A stretch of 32,022 nucleotides of DNA from Vicinamibacterales bacterium (GCA_025450765.1 JANWLS010000231.1:1-32022), one strand, 5' to 3'. Shown: positions 22,660 to 30,366, numbered from the stretch's first letter. Notes: generated by a model not told the origin, from the letters alone. Numbers and translations: made by a program.

Positions 22660-23868
22660 ATGGCGACGCGTTCCCCATTCCGGGCGCTCCGCCCCGAACC
22701 TGCCGTCGCGGCGCGGGTCGCCGCGGTTCCTTATGACGTGGTCAGCACCGACGAAGCCCGTGGGCTGGCGACCGATCCCCTGAGCTTTCTTCACGTCTCT
22801 CGCGCGGAAATCGATCTGCCGCCGTCGACCGATCCGTACTCGGACGCGGTGTACGCGCGCGCGCGTGAGAACTTCGATCGGCTGCGCCGCGAGGCGCCGC
22901 TCGTGGTCGAGGATCAGCCGAGCGTCTACGCCTATCGCCTGCGGATGGGGACGCACGAGCAGGTGGGGATTGCCGCCTGTTTCAGCCTGGACGAATACGC
23001 GCGCGACATCATCAAGAAGCACGAGCGGACGCGCCGTGACAAGGAAGACGATCGAACGCGCCATCTGCTCACGCTCGCCGCGCAAACCGGTCCGGTGTTC
23101 CTCACCTACCGTGCCGCTCCGGCCGTCGACACCATCGTCGCGGACATGTGCGCGCGTGCGCCGCTCTTCGACTTCGCCGCTCCCGATCGCGTGCAGCACA
23201 CCATCTGGCGCGCGGAACCGTCCGAGCGCGAGGCGCTCGTGGCAGCGGTCGCCCGGATACCGGAGCTCTATATCGCGGATGGTCATCATCGGGCGGCGAG
23301 CGCCGCGCGCGCCTACGAGCAGCGGACGGCGCAGGGCCAGACCGGTGAGAGCGGCGGGTTTCTCGCGGTGGCGTTTCCCGATAACCAGACGCAGATCCTC
23401 GCGTACAACCGCCTGGTGAAGGATCTCGCCGGCCGGACGGAGGACGGACTGCTCGCGGAAATCGGGAAGCGGTTCTCCGTGGCCGACGGCAGAGGCGCGC
23501 CGACGCGCAAGGGCGACGTCGCGATGTATCTCGGCGGACGCTGGCACACCATTTCGTTCGGACCGCCGCCGCGTGGCGGCGCCATTGCGGCCCTGGACGT
23601 GACGCGGCTGCAGGACGGCGTGCTCGAGCCGCTGCTCGGGATCGCGGACCCGCGCACCGACAAGCGGATCGACTTCGTGGGCGGCATCCGCGGGACCGAG
23701 GCGCTCACGCGTGCGGTCGACAGCGGGCAGGCCGCCGTGGCCTTCGCGCTGTATCCTGTCTCAATGGCCGAGCTGATGGCGATCTCGGACGAAAGCGCCA
23801 TCATGCCGCCCAAGTCGACCTGGTTCGAGCCGAAACTGAGGGACGGGCTGGTCAGTCACCTGATCTAG
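22660..23868 (+). CDS. DUF1015 family protein
   Basis: This 402-residue cytosolic protein belongs to the DUF1015 family. Signature motifs are IIKKHERTRRDKEDDRTRH (118-136) and IADGHHRAASA (205-215), with VPYDVVST near the N-terminus and FVGGIRGTEAL near the C-terminus. The biochemical role is not established as far as I know. It lies directly before serA and serC, which suggests a role in serine metabolism. The DGHHR box recalls the nucleotide-binding GxHR box of ParB/Srx-fold proteins, some of which are serine kinases; this link is my inference. Its stop codon is part of a heptad repeat array. The ATG follows a TATAAT by 11 nt with no Shine-Dalgarno. Confidence 0.88.
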   Translation: MATRSPFRALRPEPAVAARVAAVPYDVVSTDEARGLATDPLSFLHVSRAEIDLPPSTDPYSDAVYARARENFDRLRREAPLVVEDQPSVYAYRLRMGTHEQVGIAACFSLDEYARDIIKKHERTRRDKEDDRTRHLLTLAAQTGPVFLTYRAAPAVDTIVADMCARAPLFDFAAPDRVQHTIWRAEPSEREALVAAVARIPELYIADGHHRAASAARAYEQRTAQGQTGESGGFLAVAFPDNQTQILAYNRLVKDLAGRTEDGLLAEIGKRFSVADGRGAPTRKGDVAMYLGGRWHTISFGPPPRGGAIAALDVTRLQDGVLEPLLGIADPRTDKRIDFVGGIRGTEALTRAVDSGQAAVAFALYPVSMAELMAISDESAIMPPKSTWFEPKLRDGLVSHLI

Positions 23869-23906
23869 GCCACAGGCCGCAGGCCCGAAGCCTGAGGCCC
23901 GAACCG
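23865..23906. repeat. 7-bp-period repeat between DUF1015 and serA
   Basis: Six abutting heptads are seen: CTAGGCC, ACAGGCC, GCAGGCC, CGAAGCC, TGAGGCC, CGAACCG. The first unit contains the DUF1015 stop codon (23866-23868). The array ends 3 nt before the GGAG ribosome binding site of serA, filling almost the whole gap. Confidence 0.8.
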
Positions 23907-23919
23907 ATCGGAGATCTCG

Positions 23920-25128
23920 ATGAAGGTTCTCGTCGCGGACAAGTTCGAGAAGAGCGGGATCGATGGGCTGAAGGCCGCCGGCTGCGAGGTCCTCTATCAG
24001 CCGGACCTCAAGGACGCTTCGCTCGAGCAGGCGCTGCGCGAGTCGGGCGCCGACGCGCTGGTCGTGCGATCCACGGCGGTCACGGCGGCCATGCTCGAGG
24101 CCGGCTCGCTCGCGCTCGTCGTCCGGGCCGGCGCCGGATACAACACGATCGACACCAAGGCCGCGTCACGGCGCGGCGTGTACGTGTCGAACTGCCCCGG
24201 CAAGAACGCGATTGCGGTGGCCGAGCTCGCCATCGGCCTCATGCTCGCGCTGGATCGCCGCATTCCCGACAACGTGACCTCGTTGCGTATCGGAGAATGG
24301 GACAAGAAGGAGTTTTCGAACGCGCGCGGCCTGTACGGCCGCACGCTCGGGTTGCTCGGCTTCGGCAATATCGGTCACGAAGTCGCCCGGCGCGCGCACG
24401 CGCTCGGGATGTCGCTGCTCGTCTGGAGCCGCCGGTTCGCCGAGGGCGGCGAGCTGCCGCACGACGTGCCGATCACCGTCGCGAAGACGGCGGCTGATGT
24501 GGCCGCCGGCTGCGATGTGCTGAGCGTCCACCTGGCGCTCACGCCGCAAACGCGAGGGTTCGTGAACGCTGATCTGCTCGCGAAGCTCAGGCCGGGCGCG
24601 ATGTTCATCAACACGGCACGTGGGGAAGTCGTCGATTACAAGGCGCTCGAAGCCGCGGCCCGGGAGAAGGATCTCCGCGTGGGCCTCGACGTCTACGCCA
24701 GCGAGCCGAGCGGCGCCACGGGTGAGTTCACCGATCCGATCGCGAAGCTGCCGAACGTGTACGGGACGCACCACATCGGCGCCTCCACCGATCAGGCGCA
24801 GGAGGCCATCGCCGCCGAAACGGTTCGGATCGTGCGCTGCTACATGGAAACCGGCAAGGTCCCGAACGTCGTGAACCTCTGCGCGCGCACACCGGCCACC
24901 TGCAGCCTCATCGTCCGGCACCACGATCGACCCGGCGTGCTGGCGCACGTGTTCGAGCAGCTGCGGTCGGCGAACATCAACGTGCAGGAGACCGAGAACA
25001 TCATCTTCGAAGGGGCTGAGGCCGCCGTCGCGCGCATCAACCTCGATGCCGAACCGTCGAGCGCCCTCCTGCGCTCGATTCAGCAGGGCAGCGACGCGAT
25101 TTTCGACCTTCATCTCGTCAGGATTTAA
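23920..25128 (+). CDS. serA: D-3-phosphoglycerate dehydrogenase
   Basis: This 402-residue enzyme oxidises 3-phosphoglycerate to 3-phosphohydroxypyruvate with NAD+, the first step of serine synthesis. The Rossmann motif GLLGFGNIG (144-152), substrate/catalytic Arg234 in NTARGEVVD and the catalytic His at 285-286 in THHIGAST are visible. A C-terminal ACT domain (about 327-402, SLIVRHHDRPGVLAHVF) is the usual site of serine feedback inhibition. There is no intervening long-form domain, so this is the roughly 400-residue class. GGAG lies 6 nt before the ATG. serC follows after 12 nt. Confidence 0.96.
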   Translation: MKVLVADKFEKSGIDGLKAAGCEVLYQPDLKDASLEQALRESGADALVVRSTAVTAAMLEAGSLALVVRAGAGYNTIDTKAASRRGVYVSNCPGKNAIAVAELAIGLMLALDRRIPDNVTSLRIGEWDKKEFSNARGLYGRTLGLLGFGNIGHEVARRAHALGMSLLVWSRRFAEGGELPHDVPITVAKTAADVAAGCDVLSVHLALTPQTRGFVNADLLAKLRPGAMFINTARGEVVDYKALEAAAREKDLRVGLDVYASEPSGATGEFTDPIAKLPNVYGTHHIGASTDQAQEAIAAETVRIVRCYMETGKVPNVVNLCARTPATCSLIVRHHDRPGVLAHVFEQLRSANINVQETENIIFEGAEAAVARINLDAEPSSALLRSIQQGSDAIFDLHLVRI

Positions 25129-25140
25129 CGGAGCAGCACC

Positions 25141-26235
25141 ATGGCCACAACCACCACGCGTATCTTCAACTTTTCAGCCGGACCCGCCGTTCTGCCGCTG
25201 CCCGTGCTCGAGCAGGTTCAGCGCGACCTGATCGCGCTGCCGGGCGTCGGCATGTCGATCATGGAGATCAGTCATCGCTCGAAGCCCTTCGACGCGATCA
25301 TCAAGGGCGCCGAGGCCGACATCCGGGCGCTGGCTGGCGTGCCGGACAACTACCGCGTCCTCTTCCTGCAGGGCGGTGCCAGCCTCCAGTTCTCGATGGT
25401 GCCGATGAACCTGCTCACGCCGGGTGGCACGGCCGACTACATTCTCACCGGCGCATGGTCGCAGAAGGCGCTCAAGGAAGCCAAGAAGGTCGGCAAGACG
25501 AACGTGGCGGCGACCACCGAGGCCGAACAGTTCACGCGCGTGCCGGGGCAGGGTGAGCTGCAGCTCACCTCGGGCGCCGCGTACGTGCACATGACGTCCA
25601 ACAACACGATCTTCGGCACCGAGTGGACCGATGTGCCCCGCACGGGTGATGTGCCGCTCGTCAGCGACACCTCGTCCGACATGTTCAGCCGGCCGATCGA
25701 TATCGCCAGGCACGGGCTGATCTATGCGGGTGCCCAGAAGAATCTCGGCCCCTCGGGTGTGACGCTCGTCATCGTCCGCGACGACCTGCTGGCGCGGTCC
25801 CAGGCGACGCTGCCGACGATGCTGAGCTACGCGGTGCAGGCGGAGAACGCCTCGCTGTACAACACGCCGCCGACCTTCGGGATCTACGTGCTCGGTCTCG
25901 TCGTCAAATGGATCCGATCCGAGGGTGGCCTCGAGGCGATGGCCCGCCTGAACGAGCGAAAGGCCGCCAGGCTCTACGCCGAAATCGACCGGTCGGGCTT
26001 CTATCGCGGCACCGCGCAAAAGGAGAGCCGGTCGCGCATGAACGTGACGTTCCGGCTGGGGAGCGAAGACCTGGAGAAGAAATTCATCCAGTCCGCCACC
26101 GCCGCCGGCTTCGATGGGCTGAAAGGGCACCGGTCCGTCGGCGGGATCCGGGCCTCGATCTACAACGCCTTCCCGGAAGCGGGGGTCGACAGCCTCGTGC
26201 AGTTCATGCAGGAGTTCGAGCGGACGAATGGCTAG
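25141..26235 (+). CDS. serC: phosphoserine aminotransferase
   Basis: This 364-residue PLP enzyme converts 3-phosphohydroxypyruvate and glutamate to phosphoserine and 2-oxoglutarate, the second step of serine synthesis. Visible features are the N-terminal FNFSAGPAVLP, GMSIMEISHRS (38-48), FLQGGASLQF (75-84), SDTSSDMFSRP and the Schiff-base Lys200 in YAGAQKNLGPSG. Its length and motifs match classical SerC. GGAG precedes the ATG, 12 nt after the serA stop, so the two genes are an operon. The final enzyme, phosphoserine phosphatase, is not in the window. Confidence 0.96.
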   Translation: MATTTTRIFNFSAGPAVLPLPVLEQVQRDLIALPGVGMSIMEISHRSKPFDAIIKGAEADIRALAGVPDNYRVLFLQGGASLQFSMVPMNLLTPGGTADYILTGAWSQKALKEAKKVGKTNVAATTEAEQFTRVPGQGELQLTSGAAYVHMTSNNTIFGTEWTDVPRTGDVPLVSDTSSDMFSRPIDIARHGLIYAGAQKNLGPSGVTLVIVRDDLLARSQATLPTMLSYAVQAENASLYNTPPTFGIYVLGLVVKWIRSEGGLEAMARLNERKAARLYAEIDRSGFYRGTAQKESRSRMNVTFRLGSEDLEKKFIQSATAAGFDGLKGHRSVGGIRASIYNAFPEAGVDSLVQFMQEFERTNG

Positions 26236-26326
26236 GCTTTAAAAGGTGATTTTTCGGTCGGGTGCCAAATCAGCGGTTTTGCACGGGTTGCGCCGGCTTT
26301 TCGGCTGGTGCCTCCCGCGCGCCGCG

Positions 26327-26335
26327 TGGTAACAT
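26327..26335 (+). promoter_or_regulatory. extended -10 box of the desaturase gene
   Basis: TGG-TAACAT lies about 50 nt upstream of the chosen TTG start. The resulting leader of roughly 45 nt carries a strong GGGGAGGAG ribosome binding site. The 150 nt between serC and this start contain no other gene that I can support. Confidence 0.4.
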
Positions 26336-26385
26336 CGCTCGTTTCCCACAACCCGGTGGTCGACGCCGGAAGGGGAGGAGAGTCC

Positions 26386-27123
26386 TTGCTGCTGTCGCTT
26401 GTCCTGGCCCTGGTGGCTGCGGTGATCCTGATTCAGATCGCCGTTTTCAGCACCACGATTTATCTGCATCGCTGCGCGACGCATCGCGCGCTGGTGCTGC
26501 ATCCGGTCGCCGCGTTTGCGTTCCGGTCCGCGCTCTGGCTCACGACCGGGCTGTCGACGAAGGAGTGGGTGGCCGTGCACCGGAAGCACCACGCCTTTAC
26601 CGACGAGGAGGGCGATCCGCACAGCCCCTACCTCGAAGGCTTCTGGCCCGTGCAGCTGGGCAACGTCTTCTACTACATGCGCGAGGCGAAGAACCCAGAG
26701 GTCGTCCAGAAGTACGCTCGAGATATCAAGGACGATGTGTGGGACCGGCTGTTCTTCAACCACGGCCTGCTCGGACTGGCCGTGGGCACCGTCGGGCTCT
26801 GCGCCGCGCTCGGCATCTGGTGGGGCCTGCTCGCGGCGGGCGTTCACGCCGTCATGTACGTGTTCGTGCTGTCCTCGTCGATCAATGGCCTCTGCCACCA
26901 CGTCGGCTACAGGAACTTCGACAACACGGCCACGAACCTCCGGTTCCTGGCGCTGCTGACCGGGGGGGAAGGGCTGCACAACAACCATCACGGCTTCCCG
27001 CGCAGTCCGAAGTTCAGCGTCCGCAAGCGCGAGTTCGATCCGGCCTGGCCGATCATCCGTTTGCTCACGCTGCTGCGGCTCGCCCGCCCGTACAAGACCA
27101 TCGAGCAGCACGCGAACGCCTAG
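26386..27123 (+). CDS. acyl-CoA/acyl-lipid desaturase (membrane di-iron)
   Basis: This 245-residue integral membrane enzyme introduces a cis double bond in fatty acyl chains, probably delta-9. The three histidine boxes are complete: HRCATH (28-33), HRKHH (65-69) and HNNHH (198-202), with a further HH pair in NGLCHHVGY (171-172). Hydrophobic segments lie near 1-22, 37-55, 125-145 and 147-166. I chose TTG 26386 because GGGGAGGAG lies 5 nt upstream and the protein then starts at its first membrane helix; an in-frame GTG at 26308 lies upstream of the likely -10 box. No ferredoxin or reductase gene is adjacent, so its electron donor is encoded elsewhere. It follows serC but probably has its own promoter. 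Confidence 0.88.
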   Translation: MLLSLVLALVAAVILIQIAVFSTTIYLHRCATHRALVLHPVAAFAFRSALWLTTGLSTKEWVAVHRKHHAFTDEEGDPHSPYLEGFWPVQLGNVFYYMREAKNPEVVQKYARDIKDDVWDRLFFNHGLLGLAVGTVGLCAALGIWWGLLAAGVHAVMYVFVLSSSINGLCHHVGYRNFDNTATNLRFLALLTGGEGLHNNHHGFPRSPKFSVRKREFDPAWPIIRLLTLLRLARPYKTIEQHANA

Positions 27124-27142
27124 CCTGGAACTCTGGTGAAGG

Positions 27143-27718
27143 TCACGCCCGCCCCGCGAATTCGCGGGTCTCGGTGTGTACCTTCACCCGCTCGCCTTCC
27201 TTGATGAAGAGCGGCACGCGGATTTCGAGCCCGGTTTCGAGCGTCGCAGCCTTCGTCACCCCGCCACTCGCCGTATCGCCACGCACGCCAGGCTCGGTCG
27301 AGGTGACCGTGAGCTCGACGTGCGGCGGGAACTGCAGGCCGATCGGCCGCCCGTTGTAGCGCTGGATCTGCACGAGCAGGTTGTCGGCGAGCAGGAGCCG
27401 ATCCTCGCCGATCGTGTCGCCGGTCAGCGTCAGGGTGTCGAAGCTCTCCTGGTCCATGAAGTGATAGCCGCTCGGGTCCGAGTAGAGGAACGTGGCCGCG
27501 ACGGTGTCGAGGTCCGGCTCGGCGAACATCTCGCCGGCCTTGAACGTCCGGTCGAACACGGCCCGCGTGAGCAGGTTGCGCATCTTCAGGCGCACCAGCG
27601 TCTGTCCGCCCCGCGCGGTCGGCTTGGAGATCTCCACGTCGAGGCAGTGATAGGGGGCCCCTTCGAACTCGAAGAACGTCTTGCGCTTCACGGACAGAGC
27701 ATCAATCAGAGCAGCCAT
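27143..27718 (-). CDS. efp: translation elongation factor P with an EfpL-like PTARGG loop
   Basis: This 191-residue protein has the three beta-barrel domains of EF-P, which rescues ribosomes stalled at polyproline. Family features are KPT.RGG near 32-38, RTFKAGE, YHFMDQESF, NGRPIGLQFP and VELTVTSTEPGVRGDTASGG. The peptidyl-transferase loop reads SKPTARGGQT with Arg36 near the tip, where classical EF-P has Lys34 (KPGKG) or Arg32 (SGRN). It is two residues longer and shares PTARG with the paralogue YeiP/EfpL, whereas the C-terminus (GDTASGG...PATL-type) is EF-P-like. No earP, epmA or epmB gene is nearby. The start lies 7 nt after TACAAT, implying a leaderless mRNA. An upstream NHL gene ends 14 nt before. 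Confidence 0.92.
   Translation of the reverse strand: MAALIDALSVKRKTFFEFEGAPYHCLDVEISKPTARGGQTLVRLKMRNLLTRAVFDRTFKAGEMFAEPDLDTVAATFLYSDPSGYHFMDQESFDTLTLTGDTIGEDRLLLADNLLVQIQRYNGRPIGLQFPPHVELTVTSTEPGVRGDTASGGVTKAATLETGLEIRVPLFIKEGERVKVHTETREFAGRA
27153..27168. terminator. 16-bp perfect palindrome in the efp 3' end
   Basis: CCCGCGAATTCGCGGG is self-complementary and encodes the end of EF-P (TREFAG). It lies 29 nt past the stop of the convergent desaturase gene, so it could help end that transcript. No U-tract follows, and chance codon choice is a real alternative. Confidence 0.3.
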
Positions 27719-27725
27719 GGGGAAT

Positions 27726-27731
27726 ATTGTA
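27726..27731 (-). promoter_or_regulatory. -10 box of efp
   Basis: TACAAT on the minus strand starts 1 nt after the NHL gene stop and ends 7 nt before the efp ATG (27718). The transcript would start at or beside the ATG. Confidence 0.5.
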
Positions 27732-27732
27732 G

Positions 27733-28893
27733 TCAGCGCGGCCCGTCCTCGTACACGAACTTCTGCACACGCTTCCCCTCGTAGGTTTCGGTGATATAGA
27801 GATTCCCTTTCGAGTCGACAGCCAGGTTGTGAGCACCGTAGAACTCGCCGGCCCAGTGGCCGGCGTGGCCGAAGCTCGCGACGACCGTCAGCGTCTTTCT
27901 CAGCAGCACGTACACCTGCTGATTGGTCCCATCGATGACGATGGCGTAGGTTTGCGCGGGATCGGGTGAGAAGCCGATGTCCCAGACCGAGCCGCTGCCG
28001 AAGGTCCGCTTCGCGATGAACGCCTCCTGGACGAACGTGCCGTCCTTGCGGAACACCTGCACGCGGTCGTTCGTGCGATCGCAGACGTACACCAGGCCGT
28101 CGTTCGAGATTCGGACCGCGTGGACGATGCGGAACTGCGGAGGCGGTGGGCCGTCTGGATCGTACTGGCTGGGCCGGTTCTCGTGCTGCACCGTGCCGCT
28201 GAACGGTCCGGGCAGATGCTCGCCGGCCTTCTCGAAATACGAATCGTCCGGCTTCCGGCCGTACGCGCCCCAGTGTCGCTTGTAGGCGCCGGTCGTCGCA
28301 TCGAACACGATGACGCGGTGGTTGATGTAGCCGTCGGCGACGTAGAGCTCGTTGGCCGCTTCGTCGACAATCATGCCGGCCGGCGCACCGAGGTTCTGCG
28401 TGTCGTTGCTGCCGCGATTCTGGCCCGCGTGGCCGATCTGCATCAGAAACCTGCCGTCCCGGGTGAACTCCAGGATTTGCGCGTCCTTCGGCCCCGCGCC
28501 GGCGACCCAGACATGATCGTGGTCATCGACGTAGATGCCGTGCTCGAGCTGCGGCCATTCGTAGCCCTTACCGGGTCCACCCCATGCCTGGACCAGGTTG
28601 CCGGCCCGATCGAACTCGAGCACGGGCGGCGCCGCGCGCCAGATCGACCGCGTCTCGTTCGGCTGCAGCGTGGAGGGCCGGTGCACGATCCACACGTGGT
28701 CGCGGCGGTCGACCGCCACGCCGGCGACGGCGCCCAGGATCCAGTGGTTCGGGAGTGGCTTCGGCCAGAACGGATCGACGTGGTAGGACGGGACCGTCTT
28801 CGCGTGTGCGGGAGGAGAGGCGGGTGCGGCCGCGAGCAGAGCCGCGAAGATGGCGGCCGCGACGACCGCACGTGGAGCCTGCACCAGGTTCAT
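27733..28893 (-). CDS. exported NHL-repeat beta-propeller protein
   Basis: This 386-residue protein has a signal peptide (APRAVVAAAIFAALLAAAP, then ASPPAHA). The rest consists of NHL-type propeller blades: VAVDRRDHVWIVH, IYVDDHDHVWVAG, MIVDEAANELYVADG, VRISNDGLVYVCDRTNDR and LAVDSKGNLYITETYEG. This fold resembles peptidyl-alpha-hydroxyglycine amidating lyase-like and SMP-30-like propellers; no catalytic residue set can be assigned. ATG 28893 has GGAGGTGG 6 nt upstream. It is followed by efp 14 nt downstream, but efp has its own -10 box, so the pair need not be an operon. The function is unknown; binding or hydrolysis of an extracytoplasmic ligand is likely. Confidence 0.82.
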   Translation of the reverse strand: MNLVQAPRAVVAAAIFAALLAAAPASPPAHAKTVPSYHVDPFWPKPLPNHWILGAVAGVAVDRRDHVWIVHRPSTLQPNETRSIWRAAPPVLEFDRAGNLVQAWGGPGKGYEWPQLEHGIYVDDHDHVWVAGAGPKDAQILEFTRDGRFLMQIGHAGQNRGSNDTQNLGAPAGMIVDEAANELYVADGYINHRVIVFDATTGAYKRHWGAYGRKPDDSYFEKAGEHLPGPFSGTVQHENRPSQYDPDGPPPPQFRIVHAVRISNDGLVYVCDRTNDRVQVFRKDGTFVQEAFIAKRTFGSGSVWDIGFSPDPAQTYAIVIDGTNQQVYVLLRKTLTVVASFGHAGHWAGEFYGAHNLAVDSKGNLYITETYEGKRVQKFVYEDGPR

Positions 28894-28916
28894 GACCGTC
28901 CACCTCCGTGCGCGGC

Positions 28917-28925
28917 AGGATAGCA
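28917..28925 (-). promoter_or_regulatory. extended -10 box of the NHL gene
   Basis: TGC-TATCCT on the minus strand ends 23 nt before ATG 28893, leaving a leader of about 16 nt with GGAGGTGG. No -35 consensus is seen, which fits an extended -10 promoter. Confidence 0.45.
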
Positions 28926-28950
28926 GATCGGCCGAGAGCGGCGCGGACGG

Positions 28951-30267
28951 CTACTCGGGCGGCCGCGGTTCGCCGGCTGGACGCCGCGGGCGCCGGCGGC
29001 GCCGCCGGCGACGGCGTTCAGGCGCTTCAGTGCCCTCGGTGCTTTCGTTGCCTTCAGCGGTCGCGGCCCCTTCCTGCAGGCCGCGCCAGAAGCCGACCGT
29101 GTCGGGCGCGTTACCGTGAATCTCGAGCCAGGTGAGCGCGTCCGCGAAGGCGTTGCGGTGGAGCAGCGTGCGATGCGCCCGCGGCGACGGGCCGGGATCG
29201 AGCAGCCGTGGCAGGAGCGCGAGCATGTGCGAGAGGTGCTCGACGTCGCGGCGCGGGATCGGCAGGATGCCGAGCGACAGCGGACCCGGCTTGTGCGGGT
29301 TCACGGTCGCCAGCCGCGAGCCCTGCGGCGAGAACCCGAGCGGCACGAGCAGCGTGCCGAGCAGGATCACGTTCGTCAGCGCAGCCGGGATCTCATCGAA
29401 CCGTCGTCGATACGCATCGAGGCGTTCGAGCGACTCCCAGAGCCGCACCGAGGCGCCGCGCTGCAGTTCCGGGGCCACCGGCTCGATCAGGCCAGCATCG
29501 GCCATCCAGCGGAAGGCGGGCTCCGAGGCGCCCGCGCGCAGGATCTTCAAGTACTCCTCGATGAGCCGCGGCGGCGCGGCGTGCGCGATCCGATGACCCT
29601 GCCGCCCGATCGCCTCCATGATCGGCGGGTCGATCTTGAAGTCGAGCCGGGCCGCCAGCGCGATGGCGCGCATCATCCGCACCGGATCTTCCGTGAATCG
29701 CTCGTCCGGATCCCCGATGCACCGCACGAGATTCTCGCGGAGATCGTGCAGGCCGCCGACGTAATCGATGATCGAGAACGTGGCGATGTCGTAGAAGAGC
29801 GCGTTCACCGTGAAGTCGCGGCGGAAGGCATCCTCTTCCGGCGTGCCGAACGTGTTGTCCCGCGGGATGGCGTGATGGGGGCTGGTCTGCGGCTGGTCGT
29901 CGAGGGGCGAGTCCACGGAGTCGGGTGGGAGCGGCTCGTTCGGCTCCTCGCCCGGCGGCGGCGTCGGCCGCCGGAAGGTCGCGACCTCGATCACCTTGGT
30001 GCCGAACCGGACATGCGCCAGGCGGAAGCGCCGGCCGATGATCCAGCAGTTCCGAAACAGCTTCTTCACCTGGTACGGATGCGCCGAGGTCCCGATGTCG
30101 AAATCCTTCGGGCGGCGGCCGAGCAGCAGGTCCCGCACGCTCCCGCCGACCAGGTACGACACGTAGTCGTGCTGGCGAAGACGATAGAGCACCTTCAGGG
30201 CGTCGGGATCGACAAGGCTGCGGGAGAGGCTGTGCTCCGCGCGCGGGATGATCGTGGGCTCCGTCAT
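28951..30267 (-). CDS. pcnB: poly(A) polymerase / tRNA nucleotidyltransferase family protein (PcnB-like)
   Basis: This 438-residue nucleotidyltransferase adds 3' adenylates to RNA (or CCA to tRNA). The catalytic motif LVGGSVRDLLLGRRPKDFDIGTS is present with Asp55 and Asp57 as metal ligands. RRDFTVNALFYD (149-160), LRENLVRCIGDP and FTEDPVRMMRAIALAARL follow. DIGTSAHP matches poly(A) polymerase more than CCA-adding enzymes. A Pro-rich insertion (about 100-137) lies between two strands of the head domain. The C-terminus ends in an Arg run (RRRRRRRRRPRRP), probably for RNA binding, whose CGN codons form a perfect 20-bp palindrome. The ATG lies 10 nt after TGC-TAGAAT. Confidence 0.9.
   Translation of the reverse strand: MTEPTIIPRAEHSLSRSLVDPDALKVLYRLRQHDYVSYLVGGSVRDLLLGRRPKDFDIGTSAHPYQVKKLFRNCWIIGRRFRLAHVRFGTKVIEVATFRRPTPPPGEEPNEPLPPDSVDSPLDDQPQTSPHHAIPRDNTFGTPEEDAFRRDFTVNALFYDIATFSIIDYVGGLHDLRENLVRCIGDPDERFTEDPVRMMRAIALAARLDFKIDPPIMEAIGRQGHRIAHAAPPRLIEEYLKILRAGASEPAFRWMADAGLIEPVAPELQRGASVRLWESLERLDAYRRRFDEIPAALTNVILLGTLLVPLGFSPQGSRLATVNPHKPGPLSLGILPIPRRDVEHLSHMLALLPRLLDPGPSPRAHRTLLHRNAFADALTWLEIHGNAPDTVGFWRGLQEGAATAEGNESTEGTEAPERRRRRRRRRPRRPAGEPRPPE
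28991..29010. repeat. perfect 20-bp GC palindrome in the pcnB Arg-tail
   Basis: The sequence from 28991 to 29010 equals its own reverse complement; each half is CGCCGGCGGC or GCCGCCGGCG. It is made of CGN arginine codons on the minus strand. It may be a by-product of the Arg run or an RNA hairpin that slows or ends translation or transcription. Confidence 0.6.
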
Positions 30268-30277
30268 CGACCCTCAA

Positions 30278-30286
30278 ATTCTAGCA
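30278..30286 (-). promoter_or_regulatory. extended -10 box of pcnB
   Basis: TGC-TAGAAT on the minus strand ends 10 nt before ATG 30267, giving a leader of only a few nucleotides. GAGGG lies within this gap and might also assist ribosome binding. Confidence 0.45.
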
Positions 30287-30330
30287 CGCCAACCTGATGA
30301 ACAGGCTTGAAGTAATTGTGTGTCAATATC

Positions 30331-30359
30331 TTAGCGGCTCCGCTTCCGTGTGGTAGCAT
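30331..30359 (+). promoter_or_regulatory. promoter of the small exported protein gene
   Basis: TGG-TAGCAT (30351-30359) has an extended -10 and ends 7 nt before GTG 30367. A weak -35 TTAGCG (30331-30336) lies 17 bp upstream. The message would be leaderless. Confidence 0.5.
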
Positions 30360-30366
30360 CCTGATC

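Noticed and set aside
26236-26385. Small RNA gene or riboswitch between serC and the desaturase
   Set aside because: Only short T-rich runs and a 4-bp stem (GCCG/CGGC) are visible; nothing supports a structured RNA.
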